A stretch of 64,000 nt of DNA from Isoetes taiwanensis. Its lineage: Eukaryota > Streptophyta > Lycopodiopsida > Isoetales > Isoetaceae. Position 1 is the stretch's first letter. Every line of letters begins with the position of its first letter. The stretch lies in the NCBI GenBank assembly GCA_021234155.1, contig JAJEKV010000235.1, positions 1 through 64,000 of the forward strand, given 5' to 3'. Made by a program: the position numbers and the translations under genes. Below the pieces are notes generated by a model, which was not told where the DNA came from, made no database searches, and saw only the letters and a program-made list of their open reading frames with translations. Below are positions 12,241 through 24,300 of the stretch, piece by piece.

Positions 12241-13609
12241 ATTAGTAGGCCACAATTTATACTCTCACTCTCTAAAGTGAAATATCCCTGTCAACCACAT
12301 TAATCAAAAGTCGTGTTTCCTCAGCCGTGTGTGGAATCTTCTTGTCATCTAACCAAAACTACCCAGAAGAAACCACTCGTTTGGTTCCCGCTTGAACAGC
12401 GTCCTAATCGACTCAGTTGGCACTAGAACAACTGCAGACTGCAGCTAAATAAAGACAAAATTCATGAAATTGCTGAACTTGAGACTATGTCACAAACCAT
12501 TTGCAAAATTCAACTGGCAATGAAATCAGAGCTACTAAAGCAGCGTCTCACAATCATATGTTAAGTGTAACTAGCTCTTGTGAACTTTCAAAACAAAAGT
12601 GCCAAGGCACTACAAACTGTTTTGTGGCACAGGCTAGAGTTTGATGGTTTCGATGGTTTCTTGGTTTTGTTAGGGAATTAAAGTTTAAATCATTGTATTG
12701 GTTGTCTAGCTTGTTTTTTTGAGTGATGGGGAATTTAGTATGCACGAGGTCATTGCTAATTCACAACTTGTGCATCTATTTTGATCTAGGTTTTCGGAAG
12801 ATGTTCTTCTAGCTCAGAAAGCCAAGGTGAAAGTAGTTGAAAATCTTAGGAAGTCCTCCATGGTGGTTCATTTCATTTAACCTAAAGATTTGCTTTCATT
12901 CATGACTATTTGTTTGCTTCTAATATTTAACCTAAAGATCTTATAGTGATCATTATTTTGCTATCATGCATGCGGATGTAGTTCCATATATATATATAAA
13001 ATAGAGAAATAACATTTTATCAAAAAAGGCATGGCAATCCAGAGAAAGCTAATTCTAATCAATTGAACCCATATAGACTAAAATGGCATATGGGACTTAA
13101 ATAAATATTAAAAAAAAAACTATGCCTTGTAAGGAAAAAACATTTAGTAATGCATGTTTTGCTCAAATTACGTCTTTTTTACACCATTATTACCGATGGT
13201 AAATAGATGACGAGTCTAAGCCAAACATGGTATTACACGTGTGCAATATCCATGGGGAGGGGCTTTACCCTCTAAAAAGTCTCAGTGGTGCTATTAGAAT
13301 TGGCATCACTTGGGGCTTCGCCACTCATAATGCCTCGTCTCGCAGCACTGCCTCAACTTTTTATGAGGCATAAAGCCCCTTCCCACAAAAATTATCTAGT
13401 ATATAGATATGTACTGCATAGGTTATATAAATTAAATAGCTTGTGTGATAACCCTTATAGAATGGAGGCTTGATATGCAGCAAGCTCGCCTAAAAAAAAA
13501 TGTCCTTTCCCTCGGTAAGCAATCCAGGCCCCTTCACAACTAACGCATTTGGGGATGATGGTTCACATAGATAATGGAGAGAACTCCCTGTGCCCTTTTA
13601 TGATTTGTT
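12241..13609. other. Intergenic, no supported gene
   Basis: AT-rich DNA with an (AT)n run near 12990 and short poly(A) tracts. No reading frame gives recognisable motifs. Confidence 0.4.
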
Positions 13610-13985
13610 GAAATTGTCAAGATACCCTGTTTAATGGGTATTTTTATGGAAATAACCACAACTTTTGTGATGATACAAATGGGAATGTGTCTTTTCGGAT
13701 GCATGGTAGATTAGGATGAGATCTTTCCATCAACGCTAAGATCACTTGAATCGGAGTTCGAAATCTTAAGTTATAGTCTTCTGAATCCTTACAATTTTTT
13801 TGTGTATCAAAGTAACATAACTTGTGATTACAGACTCTGGTTCAGATGATCTTAGCTTTGATGAAAAGATCTCATCATCATCTATACTAGATCCAAAGAT
13901 GCATTGCCATTTTGGATCATCACAAAAAATTATGGTTATATCCATAAACATACCCTTTAAAAAAGGGCTATTTTGGCAATTTTAG
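13610..13985. repeat. Foldback MITE-like element, arms of about 170 bp
   Basis: The left half (13610-13780) and the reverse complement of the right half (13812-13985) share, in the same order, an (A)AATTG(T/C)CA segment, GGGTAT(T/G)TTTATGG, TTTTGTGATGAT, GATGAGATCTTT, TCATCAA(C/A)GCTAAGATCA and AAGTTAT. The loop is only about 30 bp. There is no coding capacity. A transcript across it would form a long imperfect hairpin. Confidence 0.75.
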
Positions 13986-14784
13986 CAAAGCTAAGGCTAT
14001 TTGAGTTCTTTTCGAAATTAATTGTCTCAAAATGTTCATTTTGCCATAAAAAATGGAGCATACCCTGGGGTTACCATTGCAAATTTTCGAGTTTTATCTT
14101 CCATACACATCCAGCACCTTCATGCCACGTGAAGGGCATGGAAGCTTCCAATTTAGAGCAAATCATCGTCATATTGGTCCCTCCACCCAAGTGTTTCATA
14201 TAGAGGAACTTTTGCCTAAACCAAGCATCAAGAAAAGCAAAGCAATCGCTGAGGAAAAACAATAAGTTGCAAATTACTCATTCGAAGCAGATAGATGAAT
14301 TTTATTATATTTTATGTAGATGAATTCACATTATAATAATTTTTTTTTAGTCTTTAAGGGATGGATTTGAGTCCTAGTTGTCTAAGGTTGTAAGCATGGA
14401 CTTGATTATGTCATTTGCTATATGCTTCCTCGATCGAGGTCGATTGATTCTGGGAAAGGGAGAAATTAATATGGCAGTGCTTGGAGGAACGGCTATGTGA
14501 GCAATTGAAGGAGAAAGAAAGAGACAATACCTACGCCAATTGATTAAATTATCTGATCTAAACTTAGTCAAGGACTATTATTAAAATATAAGACAAAGGA
14601 ATAATTAGAAAATGCCAAGCCTTTGTTAATATTTTGAAGCGAATGGTTTGAGGAGACATCAGCGATTAGGCATGGGAGCAATGACCAAAGCAGCAGACCA
14701 GCTCAGTGGCCTGACTAGAGATTTTGACCTGGCTTCTTTAATCGACATCTTTTAAATCAAAGTCAATCGATTCAAATCATCACA
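13986..14784. other. Intergenic, repeat fragment only
   Basis: No gene is visible. Around 14450-14480 GGGAGAAATTAATATGGCAG resembles GGGGGAAATTAATATAGT in the SINE-like DNA at about 16040, so a fragment of that family is probably present. Confidence 0.35.
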
Positions 14785-15690
14785 AATGTCTAGCACAATA
14801 AGAGGGGGTTCCAGGGGGATTTAATATGGATGTTTAAATGATCATTCCCAAGACCATACCCTTAAAACAATTGAAAGGGTTATTATAAAAAAGAAAAAGG
14901 AAAAGAAAAGAAAAAAAAAGGCTCATAGATTCGGTAGAAGAAATAAACATGTTAGCTCGCTAGTTGCATTGGTTAAATAAAGCATTCTTATTAGATTATT
15001 GAAGAATTTTAGTAGGGGTTCGAGTCTCCTACTATAAAATCATAGGTAGCACCCATACATAAATGACCATAATCGAAGTGAAAGGCGTAGGCGCACCTAA
15101 TCGTAAATGACCATAATCAAAGTGAAAGACGTTCAGAAGCCCAACAAATGATTTGGGGCATGGATGGACGGATCCAGTAACTAAGGTAGTTGAGGACGCA
15201 CCTCAGTTAGAATATCTAACACAATAACATGGGGTTCTAGGGGGATTTAATATGGGTGCATAAATCACATTGATGAGACCATAGACCATATCCCTAAAAC
15301 AATCGAAGGGTTATAATTACAATTAGAAATAAAAAAATAAAAAAATTACATAGATTCAATAGAAAAAATAAGTGAATTGACCATATCCCTAAAATAATTG
15401 AAGGGTTATAATTACAATAAAAAAAAAAAAAAAAAAAAAAAAAAAACATAAGACTCAATAGAAAAAATAAGCAAATAGAAAAAATAAGCGTGTTTAGCTC
15501 ACTAGTTGAATGGTTAAAACATTCTTATTAGAATATCAAAACATTTTGGTAGAGGTTCGAGTCTCCATATTTCATACTCTAAAACCTTAGGCGAACTTGT
15601 ATTTCATATTTCAAAATCATAGGCACCCCCAATCATAAATGACCATAATCAAAATGAGAGGCACCCAGAGGCTCTAACATACAATCTGGG
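14785..15690 (+). repeat. Two tandem tRNA-derived SINE-like units
   Basis: Two units of about 430-470 bp share, in order, CTA(G/A)CACAATAA, GGGGGATTTAATATGG, a CCATA(T)CCCT(T/A)AAAACAAT block, an A-rich tract, then GTTAGCTC(G/A)CTAGTTG (A-box-like), GGTTCGAGTCTCC (a good pol III B box) and AAATGACCATAATC. In the first unit the boxes lie at about 14950 and 15020, in the second at about 15490 and 15557. A partial third repeat of the pre-A-tract block lies at 15378-15420, followed by a pure A run of about 27 bases. Confidence 0.7.
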
Positions 15691-15812
15691 ACATAGGATG
15701 GACCCTAAACCATATCAGTTTTTCCCTCCTCGAAATGCTCGCCCACGAGACAATTTTCTATTTAGGACGCTCTCATGGAGACTTGAACTTGAGACTTGGC
15801 CCGGATACTATT

Positions 15813-16192
15813 GATATGACATCTTAACTATCGTGCCCCAACTAACTGGACAAAAGCGTCTCGTCTATATGTGATAATTATATGCCGCCTCCCTAAGATT
15901 TACTCGAGTGGTCCCCATGGCCCCCAAACCATACCAATTTCAAGTTCAAATCTCCATGGAAGGGTCCCAAATAAAAAATTGCCTCATGGACGAACGATGT
16001 AAATCCCATATACTCGACTGCGACCATCCTGAGGAAGGGGGAAATTAATATAGTTTGGGGGAGGGCATGGGGACTACTCAAGAGTAAATCTTGGGGAGGC
16101 GGCATCTCATTATCACATATAGAGGATCAAACCTCAACGTATAGATGCTTTTGCCTAGTTGGTTGGGGCATGATACTTAAGGTGTTGTATCA
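15813..16192. repeat. Inverted SINE-like copies
   Basis: The left arm 15813-15932 and the right arm 16050-16192 are imperfect reverse complements; both contain GGAGGCGGCAT(reverse on the left), TTATCACATATAGA and the A-box-like TAGTTGGTTGGGGCA or AGTTAGTTGGGGCA. The spacer (15945-16045) and 15700-15800 hold a second shared block, CAAGTTCAA(A/G)TCTCCATG, in opposite orientations. The simplest reading is head-to-head, partly nested copies of one tRNA-derived SINE. Confidence 0.65.
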
Positions 16193-16346
16193 TAAAACAC
16201 GCTTATTTTCTAATATGTGGAATTATATCAGGCTTTGCAACTCAAATTAGCCTTCTTATATCATGTTTTGCAAATCAAATCTGAACAAATTTGTACATCT
16301 AAAAAAGTTAGTAAATTATAAAAATTTGAACTTTCTAGCTTTCAAG

Positions 16347-16901
16347 GGCATTAGGGATTTTTTGAGATCATAAAAGGGCCTTCTAAGAATTGCTGACTAA
16401 GCTATATGAACTACCAATCAGAAAACAGAACTGGTAATCCAGTCAGCAAAACAGTTATAACTAACTCACTGGATCACATTTTCTAGCATAAGTGTTGGTA
16501 GAAAAGTCCAAATGAGCTCTTATTTGGTGCAATAGATAGATCTCATTGAGATCTTTCCAACCTTGGGTGGTTTGCATATCTTTTAGCCCCGTAGGATAGT
16601 AAAAAATGATAAAAACCATATTTTTTGAAGTTTTGACAATCATAAGTGGTTAAAATATGTGCAAAGCACCTAAGGTTGGAAAGATCTCAATGAGATCTAT
16701 CTATTGCACTAAACGAGAGCTCATTTGGACTTTTCTATCAACAGTTATGCTAGAAAACGTGATCCAGTGAGTTAGTTATAACAGTTTTGCTGACTGGACC
16801 CGTCAGGCTCTGATTTCTGATTGGTAGTTCATTTATCTTCATTTGGCTTAGTTGGCATGTTTTGAAGGCCCTTTTTTAATCTCAAAAAAACCCTAATGGC
16901 T
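16347..16901. repeat. Long foldback element, arms of about 240 bp
   Basis: The left arm (about 16347-16586) and right arm (about 16644-16901) are reverse complements with high identity. Shared blocks include GAACTACCAATCAGAAA, ACTCACTGGATCAC, AAGTCCAAATGAGCTC and TCTCATTGAGATCTTTCCAA. The loop is only about 57 bp and there are no ORFs. The symmetry is strong enough that both arms must derive from one sequence. It is a candidate MITE or foldback transposon and a possible source of hairpin small RNA. Confidence 0.85.
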
Positions 16902-16904
16902 TCA

Positions 16905-18125
16905 ACCATAGCGACATCTATATCGATGTCTAGATGTTGATATCACGTCGATAAATGATGGCAATATCGACGTCTTCACGTTGTTTAATGACGAACACAT
17001 GTCGCAATCACATCGCCGGTAAAAGTCGGACTCGCGTAGTTTAATGCCGATATGTACACGTGGCAGCAAATATGCCAGTGCGATGGGTATGCTCTGCACC
17101 ATGCTGATGTCAGTGCGATAGTCACGCTAATGACGTCGTTCAACAACAACATGTACATGTGGTAATGCCAGCATGTCGCCTGCGTGGCGTTTACGTGTCG
17201 TCGACATGTCGTCTGTGTGGCGACATCGTTTAACGACGTCACGTTTATTTTCAAAAAGATAATACTATCTTCCATGCATACGCCCCTAGCACGTCCAAGT
17301 GGCGTGCACGTGTATGACACATAGGCAATGACAATGAGTTTAAAAAAGAATAATTAAATTTAAAAATGCAGCATAAATCAATAAAATTAATACATATTAA
17401 TAGGAATGAAAACAAAAGAAAAATTAAATTAAAAAAAAAAACTATTTAGAAATAATATTACATTTTAATCATAGTTCGAAAAAAATTTAATTAATCATTG
17501 AAAAAATCCAAAAGACTCGCATTTACCATGAGAGATTCCAAAAAATTAGAATTAAGTATACAAAATTATTATCAAATCCAATTAATTCTATAGAATATAG
17601 TCCAGGTCTGTTTCGTGACCGCATCAGATGGATGACTAAGCCTAATGCTTTATAGCAGTAAACCTAGTATATATTGATGGTGCCCGATTAAAGCTACCAA
17701 AAAAAGGTCAAAAGAAAACATCTTCACAAATCGAAGCAGTTGTATAATTACCTTTAGTCCATGTAAGACACAACGCACTCCCTGCCACATCAAATCCACT
17801 AGACGTCGTTCACTACATCTTGTCCACTTAGGATGACACAACGTCTACCAGCGTACCATGTCAGCATGCCACGAGGTCGACTTAGCCACATCAGATGTAC
17901 TAGACGTCATTTAACGGTGTAGTTGACGTGGCTTGACACAACGACTTGCCAGCATGGCATGTCAGTAAGCCATGCCAACATAAACAACACGTCAAGTTTT
18001 TATCATGACGTGTCGTTTAACGATGCCATCTTCGTCAGTTAACGATGTCCCCATCTTAAAATGACGTCGACTCACTTAAAGATGCAACCTCATCGTTGAA
18101 CGACCTTTATACATCGTTCAACCAC
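16905..18125. repeat. ACGT-rich repetitive tract
   Basis: The flanking parts (16905-17320 and 17800-18125) are packed with short variants of CGT(C/T)(G/A)TTNAACGA (for example near 17137, 17228, 17908, 18010, 18036, 18072 and 18112) and with GTCG, CATGTCG and CAGCATG motifs. CpG content is much higher than in neighbouring DNA. The middle (17330-17800) is ordinary AT-rich DNA. It looks like a degenerate satellite or TE interior; no protein is supported. Confidence 0.5.
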
Positions 18126-18534
18126 GCCGATCCCTTGTGGTGCTTCTTCTTCATATATAGATGATTAGTGGAGGAAAAAAGTGATGCTTTTAGACAAGGA
18201 AAAAACCCAAGAAAAATATGACAACTTAACTAAAACTCGTAGAGTTTATAATACTAATCAATTGGCTAAAAAAGGCCAACTGAATTTAATTAATTCACAA
18301 AAAATAAATATCCATTGATCATGAAATAATGCAAAACTTTTGAAGGTATCTCATAGTTTTTACCTATGCCTAGCCATGATGTATTCCCAAACAAAAGTAT
18401 CAAGTGAAAGGACATTCATGTACACATGATGTACTATCCAACCAAGTGCCATGCTGATGAATGGAGCAACCAAAATGCAAACAACTATGAGATGACATAG
18501 CAAACTTGTAAAATAGTACAAAAAAATAGAAGGA

Positions 18535-18575
18535 AGGAAGTATATTTTAACGTCCACGGATAAGCACTCAAAGCA
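18535..18575 (-). mobile_element. Retroposon 3' terminus with (CTTC)n-like tail
   Basis: The minus strand reads CCGTGGACGTTAAAATATAC and then CTTCCTTCCTT. The terminus matches the common SINE/LINE end found at 1252, 41163, 50990, 58977 and 61680. Only the end is recognisable. Confidence 0.4.
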
Positions 18576-18724
18576 AATCGTATTTAGGACGGCTTCCCAT
18601 GAGACATGAGACATGAAATTTTCTCAAGGCTGTGGTGACATTTACCACGAACTCAGATTTGCTATGTTCTCATGGATCTCAAACCTCAACCTCTATTACC
18701 TTTTGTTCTTATAAGATCTATCAG

Positions 18725-18850
18725 ATCTATAATAAGACAAAAAAAAAGCAACAAGAAGACAAATGAAGCTACACAAGAAGATAAAGCTAATAAGACAAAA
18801 AGAAAAGCTATAAGAAGACAAGCGAAGCTACACAAAAAGACAAAGCTAGA
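18725..18850. repeat. Short tandem duplication (about 65 bp, two copies)
   Basis: AATAAGACAAAAA, AGAAGACAA(A/G)(T/C)GAAGCTACACAA and AAAGCTA recur in the same order in two adjacent copies. No gene is implied. Confidence 0.6.
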
Positions 18851-19680
18851 GGTGTAGACCTGGGTGTCCAAAAATAGAAGAGGTTCAAAACTTGTGTCCC
18901 TACGCCCATGGAAGCGCCCTTACTTTCCTTAACCGGCAGCTCCTCGGCAATTTTAGATCCTAACCGTTGGATCAAGATCAGTGATTAGGCGAATGTCTTT
19001 GTCACGAGAACAAATAAAGCGGCTGGCGCTTATCATGATAAACCGCAACAAGAATGATAAAATGTGAGGCCGAGGCAAAGAATAATGATAAACCGCCACA
19101 GAGGCACCGAATGAAGGGATCCGTCTTCAAATCGGCCTTCCAATCGCCTTTGTTTGTGGCTCACACCACGGCCCAGAAAGATGCAGATTTGAAGGATCAA
19201 ACACCGCTTGTGGCTTACAAAAGAAAGCTTACACAAGTCCGATGTGATTTCCTTAAGATAAAATACACACAAAGAACGGATTTTGAATGGAAGAAAAGGA
19301 AAACTTAAACTAGGAGAAGGCAATAAGTTAAAGCACCAAAACTGAAAAAATAGGCTTCGGTATCGCTGCCGCAAAGATGCCTAAAGCTCCAATAGCCAGA
19401 TTCGTGATAAGCTCCAAAGAGTCGATTTCTTAGCCAGATTCCTCACCGGATCCGAGGATTTCTTAGCCAGATTCCTCGCCCAGATTTCCAATCGCCTTCC
19501 AATTTGTGCAAAAGATTCTCCTTCAGATTCTCCTTCCAATCGGCCTTCCCTACTCCTACTTTGTGCGGCTTGTGGAAGAGTGGAAGAAATCTCTGTTTCT
19601 GGATTGATTGCTTGTTGTGCCCTGCAAAATCTTGCTGCTGCAATGAATCAGAGGCAAAATTGCCTCGGAGCTCCCGGTTA

Positions 19681-19787
19681 AAGGGGTCAAACCCCCAGGC
19701 TCGCCCATTACGCCAAATAAATGGGCTCGCCCTGACGGGCTCGCCCATTTATTAGGCGTAATGGGCTCTCCTGGGGTTTAACCCCTT
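19681..19787. repeat. Near-perfect G+C-rich palindrome
   Basis: The left arm AAGGGGTCAAACCCCCAGG, continuing CTCGCCCATTACGCC and AAATAAATGGGC, pairs with the right arm GCCCATTTATTAGGCGTAAT and GGGCTCTCCTGGGGTTTAACCCCTT. Arms are about 46 bp and the spacer about 14 bp. GGGCTCGCCC is repeated across the centre. There is no coding capacity. The surrounding 1.5 kb (18880-19680 and 19790-20500) holds no supported gene. Confidence 0.8.
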
Positions 19788-20947
19788 CTTCCTTTCCTTT
19801 TCATCTTCTCATATTTTGTTTTATTCCAATATCACATTAACAATCAAGAGGAGCACAGCTATTTATCAATCCAAATTTAAGACATAATTGATGTGACAAT
19901 CTCTATGGCTGGTGATGACAAGCACCACACTTTAAAAGTATGTTTCTAAAATGATCCGTATAGTTGGTGATGCATAAGCTTATTCATCTCTATGCTGATG
20001 ACGAACACAACTCTTTATAAGTATGCTTGTTTCTAAAATGATGAGTACAGTTGGTGATGCATAAGCTTATTCCAGCGAACCCATTCTAGCTCCCTAAATT
20101 TGTGTAAATGTGTTTTTATCCTCCGATAAATTAGATTTATATCTCCTAACTTCGGGCTTTTACCAGATTGAAGCCTCAAAAATTCTATATACAGAACTGA
20201 AAAGCTTAAATTCTCCCATGTTACGTTATTAAGAAATTGGATCCTCACGTTTCTCTTATTCTCAATGCTTATTTACACTCATGCATAACACAAGCGTAAA
20301 ACAGGCAGAATGAAACCTCATCTTGAGAACAGGCAAAATTAAAGATGATTTTATTTCATGATAATGCCCTTGATGGAACAAAGGGCATAAAAAAGAAAAA
20401 AAAATTGTGCCCATCATCAGTACTTTGAAACCAACTTGTAGTAACAAATAGAGGATGTGATGGGCAATCAGCAAAATTAAATATGATACATGCAGGACAG
20501 CTCATCTTACTATGGGATTGTGCAGGCGCCAACAAAAAGAAATTACTATACAATTTATTCACAAGGTAATATGAAATAACTTAGCAGAGAACTAGTCTGC
20601 CAGTGTACAATGGGACATAGAACGTGAGACACACACTTACTGGATCATGAACCCCAATTGCTCATATAAAGCTGCACATACAGGACAAATGTCCTTGAAT
20701 AGGTACTTTGGCAAAAGGTTAAAAGATGAAAGCAGTAGAGTGCGAGGACCATACCTTATAATGCAAAATTGTGTTAACTCCACATGCACCACGGTGCCAC
20801 TGGTGGCGCATAAAGCTTCTGCTAACAATTCGTTTTCAAAAGCAGGTTGTTTAAATCGCCAAGTTTACAATGTATTGTCCGATTGATCATGTACACCTTC
20901 ACTTTCAAAATCTTCTAGTCTTCAAATTTTGCCAGAAAATGATGTCA

Positions 20948-21367
20948 TCAGGAACTCCCACCAACCTCTGCAACACGTTGCCTCATCATTTCATTCACTG
21001 CAGCTCGACGGCGTGAATCCATCTGCTGTTGAGTTCGCCTGAAGTGTTCTTTCAGATCCCTGATTCATTTATGGAAAAAGATTCATTATGAGCTGGTCCA
21101 CCCTATGCTTCAACACCACAGTACTCTACCATGTGATTGACTTACTTGCAACGTGGAACCCTACATTCTGATTCTCTGCACGCCCTGGCATGCAATTGCA
21201 ATAACGACCACATCATTTTGCACCGTTGGCATCCACCAGAAGCCCAGATCCGCATATAATACCATGTCTAAAAAAGGCCCTTTACATTTCGACACTTGGG
21301 ATAATATTGGCACTGAGGTGCACAACATTTTGATGCATGAGCAAGCAGAATCAGCATATTCCGTGAA
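20948..21367 (-). CDS. HAC TAZ2 exons and C-terminus
   Basis: Exon 21146-21367 gives [19 protein letters not shown] and [20 protein letters not shown]. It contains compensating frame breaks around 21275. The last exon, 20948-21059, gives [20 protein letters not shown] and [13 protein letters not shown], then TGA. The Cys/His pattern is that of the TAZ2 protein-interaction domain at the C-terminus of HAC proteins. Confidence 0.85.
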
Positions 21368-24300
21368 CTGAAGGGTATAATAATGTCAGTATAAATATAA
21401 TAATGTTAGTATAAGCATGAAGTAAACAGACTGCCAAAGAAAAAGACATGAGTACACGCCATTACCTGTTTAATTCTCAGTTGGCGTGCTTCTTTATTTT
21501 GAGCATTTTGCTCTGAAAGTGTCAAATGTGGAGTGAGTTCATGGGGATGATGTTTATTTTCCTCTTTTGGTAGCATGCATTGCAGATATCAAAATCCGGA
21601 CATGTGTCACATCGAAAACCCTGTCCAGTCTCAATGTCATGGTGACATATATTACATGTTGTAACAAATGCAGGAGCCGTGGGATTATGCAAATGATATA
21701 AGATCATCATCGATGAATGTTTAGCACGTCGCAATGTGTCGTACTGATAATGATTTCCCTGACACAAACTTAGAAATGCCTGCCTTGTGTCAAAAAACTC
21801 GCTTTCCATGATTTCATCTTTATCCTTAGTGTCAGCAGGGACATCATTGACTTCGACCTATATTTGAAAAGATTTTGTCAAATCTATTTTCTGAGATGTA
21901 TCAGAGCTAATCATCACAAGCATTGAAAAGCACAAAGTGTTTTTACTAGTGGGAAAGGGAAGACATGCCCTGAAGGAGGTTAGGTGTGTACCTCAAAAAA
22001 ATGGTGTGCCTCCTTCATATTCACGGGATGCCTGCTCCTTTCCTCTAGCCTTTGATCAGCATCATAGCACCTGCAAACATAAGTTAGAATAACATAGTCA
22101 GTAGCTATTTCTGAAGCACCATAGAAATTTAAAATGTATCTCCTTTTATTAATAGATACGTGTAAAGGAAATACGATTAGGAAACAAAAAAAAATTCCCA
22201 CTTTAAAATCTAAATGAACCTTAGAGGGCTTAACTGACTGAGTTAAGAAATAGCTAACTGTATTATAATACAAATACCAAAAAGAGCATACACCAAGATT
22301 GAACTCCAAGATTTTGATCTCGTTTCAGTCAACTTAAATCAATGTAAGCTAATCAGCCTATGCTTCACACTATAACGCATTCAAATTGCCCTCACAAGCC
22401 TGAATCACCCCCTTAAATTACAGCTTCGACTCTCATTCATATCAATTTCCAAGTTCCCTGGAGTGCAGAACTCAAGATTTTAGTGTTGCTCCAAAATCAC
22501 ACTCAAGTGCATTAAATAAGCACCTCATGCACTCTTGATTATTTTCATGACATTTAGCTGCACTAGGTACCTTATGCGGATCTGATGTAAATAAAAATGA
22601 TCCAATTGTTGTCTTTCTGACAGAGCACTAGAACTCCTACATTGTCCCCATTCTTCAAAGACGCAACCTTGTTGTGAGGATCCTTGAGCCCACATATGAG
22701 CATCATCAAGAATACATTCATGAGAATCGTCATGAACTTTGCTACATGGGAAATTCTAGGAAGGTCTCCTTAGACTAGATAAACAATTCTGGCTTGCCAT
22801 TATTCATCTGCCTTGGAAAGAAACTTTTCCTTCATTCAGGGCTCCAGACCTCTTTCTTAAAATCATGCCCCTTTGCCAGATAACTCCCAAGAATGACTTT
22901 GGTACCATGTAAGAAACCAAGGATCGAGCAGAGAATAAAGGCAAATCAAAAGAGGGAACAAGGTTAGCTCTGGTCTCCTAATATGAAAAGATATGGATGC
23001 AATGATTAGGCTTATATAGAGGCTTATATTGTATAGCTCAGCTTTATCCACTTACAAATGAAATATCAGCAATCTTCGGTCATGGATCATACCATTTATC
23101 TACATTCCTTTAAGAAAATTGCCTAGAAAAGTATATCTGTACTGCCAAACTTCCTTTGCCTCCATTTCTAGTGGGAACAACATTCAAATAAACAATAAGC
23201 GATTGGGCCCATTTCTATGTAAATGCACTGCAGCAAACGCACAGCATTGCTCCTAATTTGCGCAACCGCAACAGAGCTGGAAATGGTTGTTTGAGCCCAG
23301 GGCAATAGCAAACATGGAGTTCGTTGCCTATTTTGCAGCCACACTACAAATACACCAGAGCTATTCCTAGAAATCAATTAAACTACCAAGTTAGGCAATA
23401 TTCTGTTCGTATGAACGTTCCAGAAATAAAATGGAAATTAGTGTCTTAGAGACAGCATTTTCATCGCAATTGGCACCGCATCATGAGCATATGATGCAGA
23501 TAGAATGGTTTACATCAGCATTGCCTTCGACTTACGTACTAAATCACAAATTTTGTTCTCACCCATGAGTAGCAGCCATATGATAAGGACTTTACTCCAA
23601 AACCACCACACAGAATAACTATATAAACCTCATGCAAAAACATACTCAGAAAAAAAATATATGCACCTGCCACAAAGGTTAAAGTTCTTGCACTGCTTAC
23701 AAATCCAACCGACTACCACCAACAATAGGAGAACAACAGTGCTTGCACATATAGTGCATGTGCACCATAATAAAATCCTCTTTCATAGGTAATATAGCCT
23801 GTCCCAGCTGCAAGAAAATGCTCATGACTCAAACATTGTAAATAAAGAGAGAGAGAACATAAAGCCCAAACTTCTTCCTATTGACGACATGATAGGATGC
23901 TAAAATTCGTAATCATAATCTATTACATGGAAAAATTCAATCCAAAACATTAGGTATCTTATAAAACTACACTGAGAGATACTCACTCTATGCATAAGCG
24001 ACACGCCCTTAGAAGCATTGGCAGGAAAATCAACTTTAGGTGCACGTTTTGTTACTGCCTTTTTATTCTTCCCCTTCTTTTTTGTAACCTGTTTTTCTTC
24101 TTCTCTCTTGTTCATGCATGATCAATGCATCCTCCCGCCACGCACCAGGCCAATAATCTCCATCAAAATAGGGTAACCGAGCTGCAGTTACCTTGGTTTT
24201 GCACTCCTCAGGAACAGAAAAAGAAATAATCCAAAAGTTTGTGACCTCCACCACTACATTATCAGCACTAGCTTTTTGCAACATTGTCAAATACCTGTCA

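Noticed and set aside
14950..15030. tRNA gene
   Set aside because: A and B boxes are present but no cloverleaf, anticodon arm or 3' acceptor pairing could be drawn; it occurs twice as a repeat.
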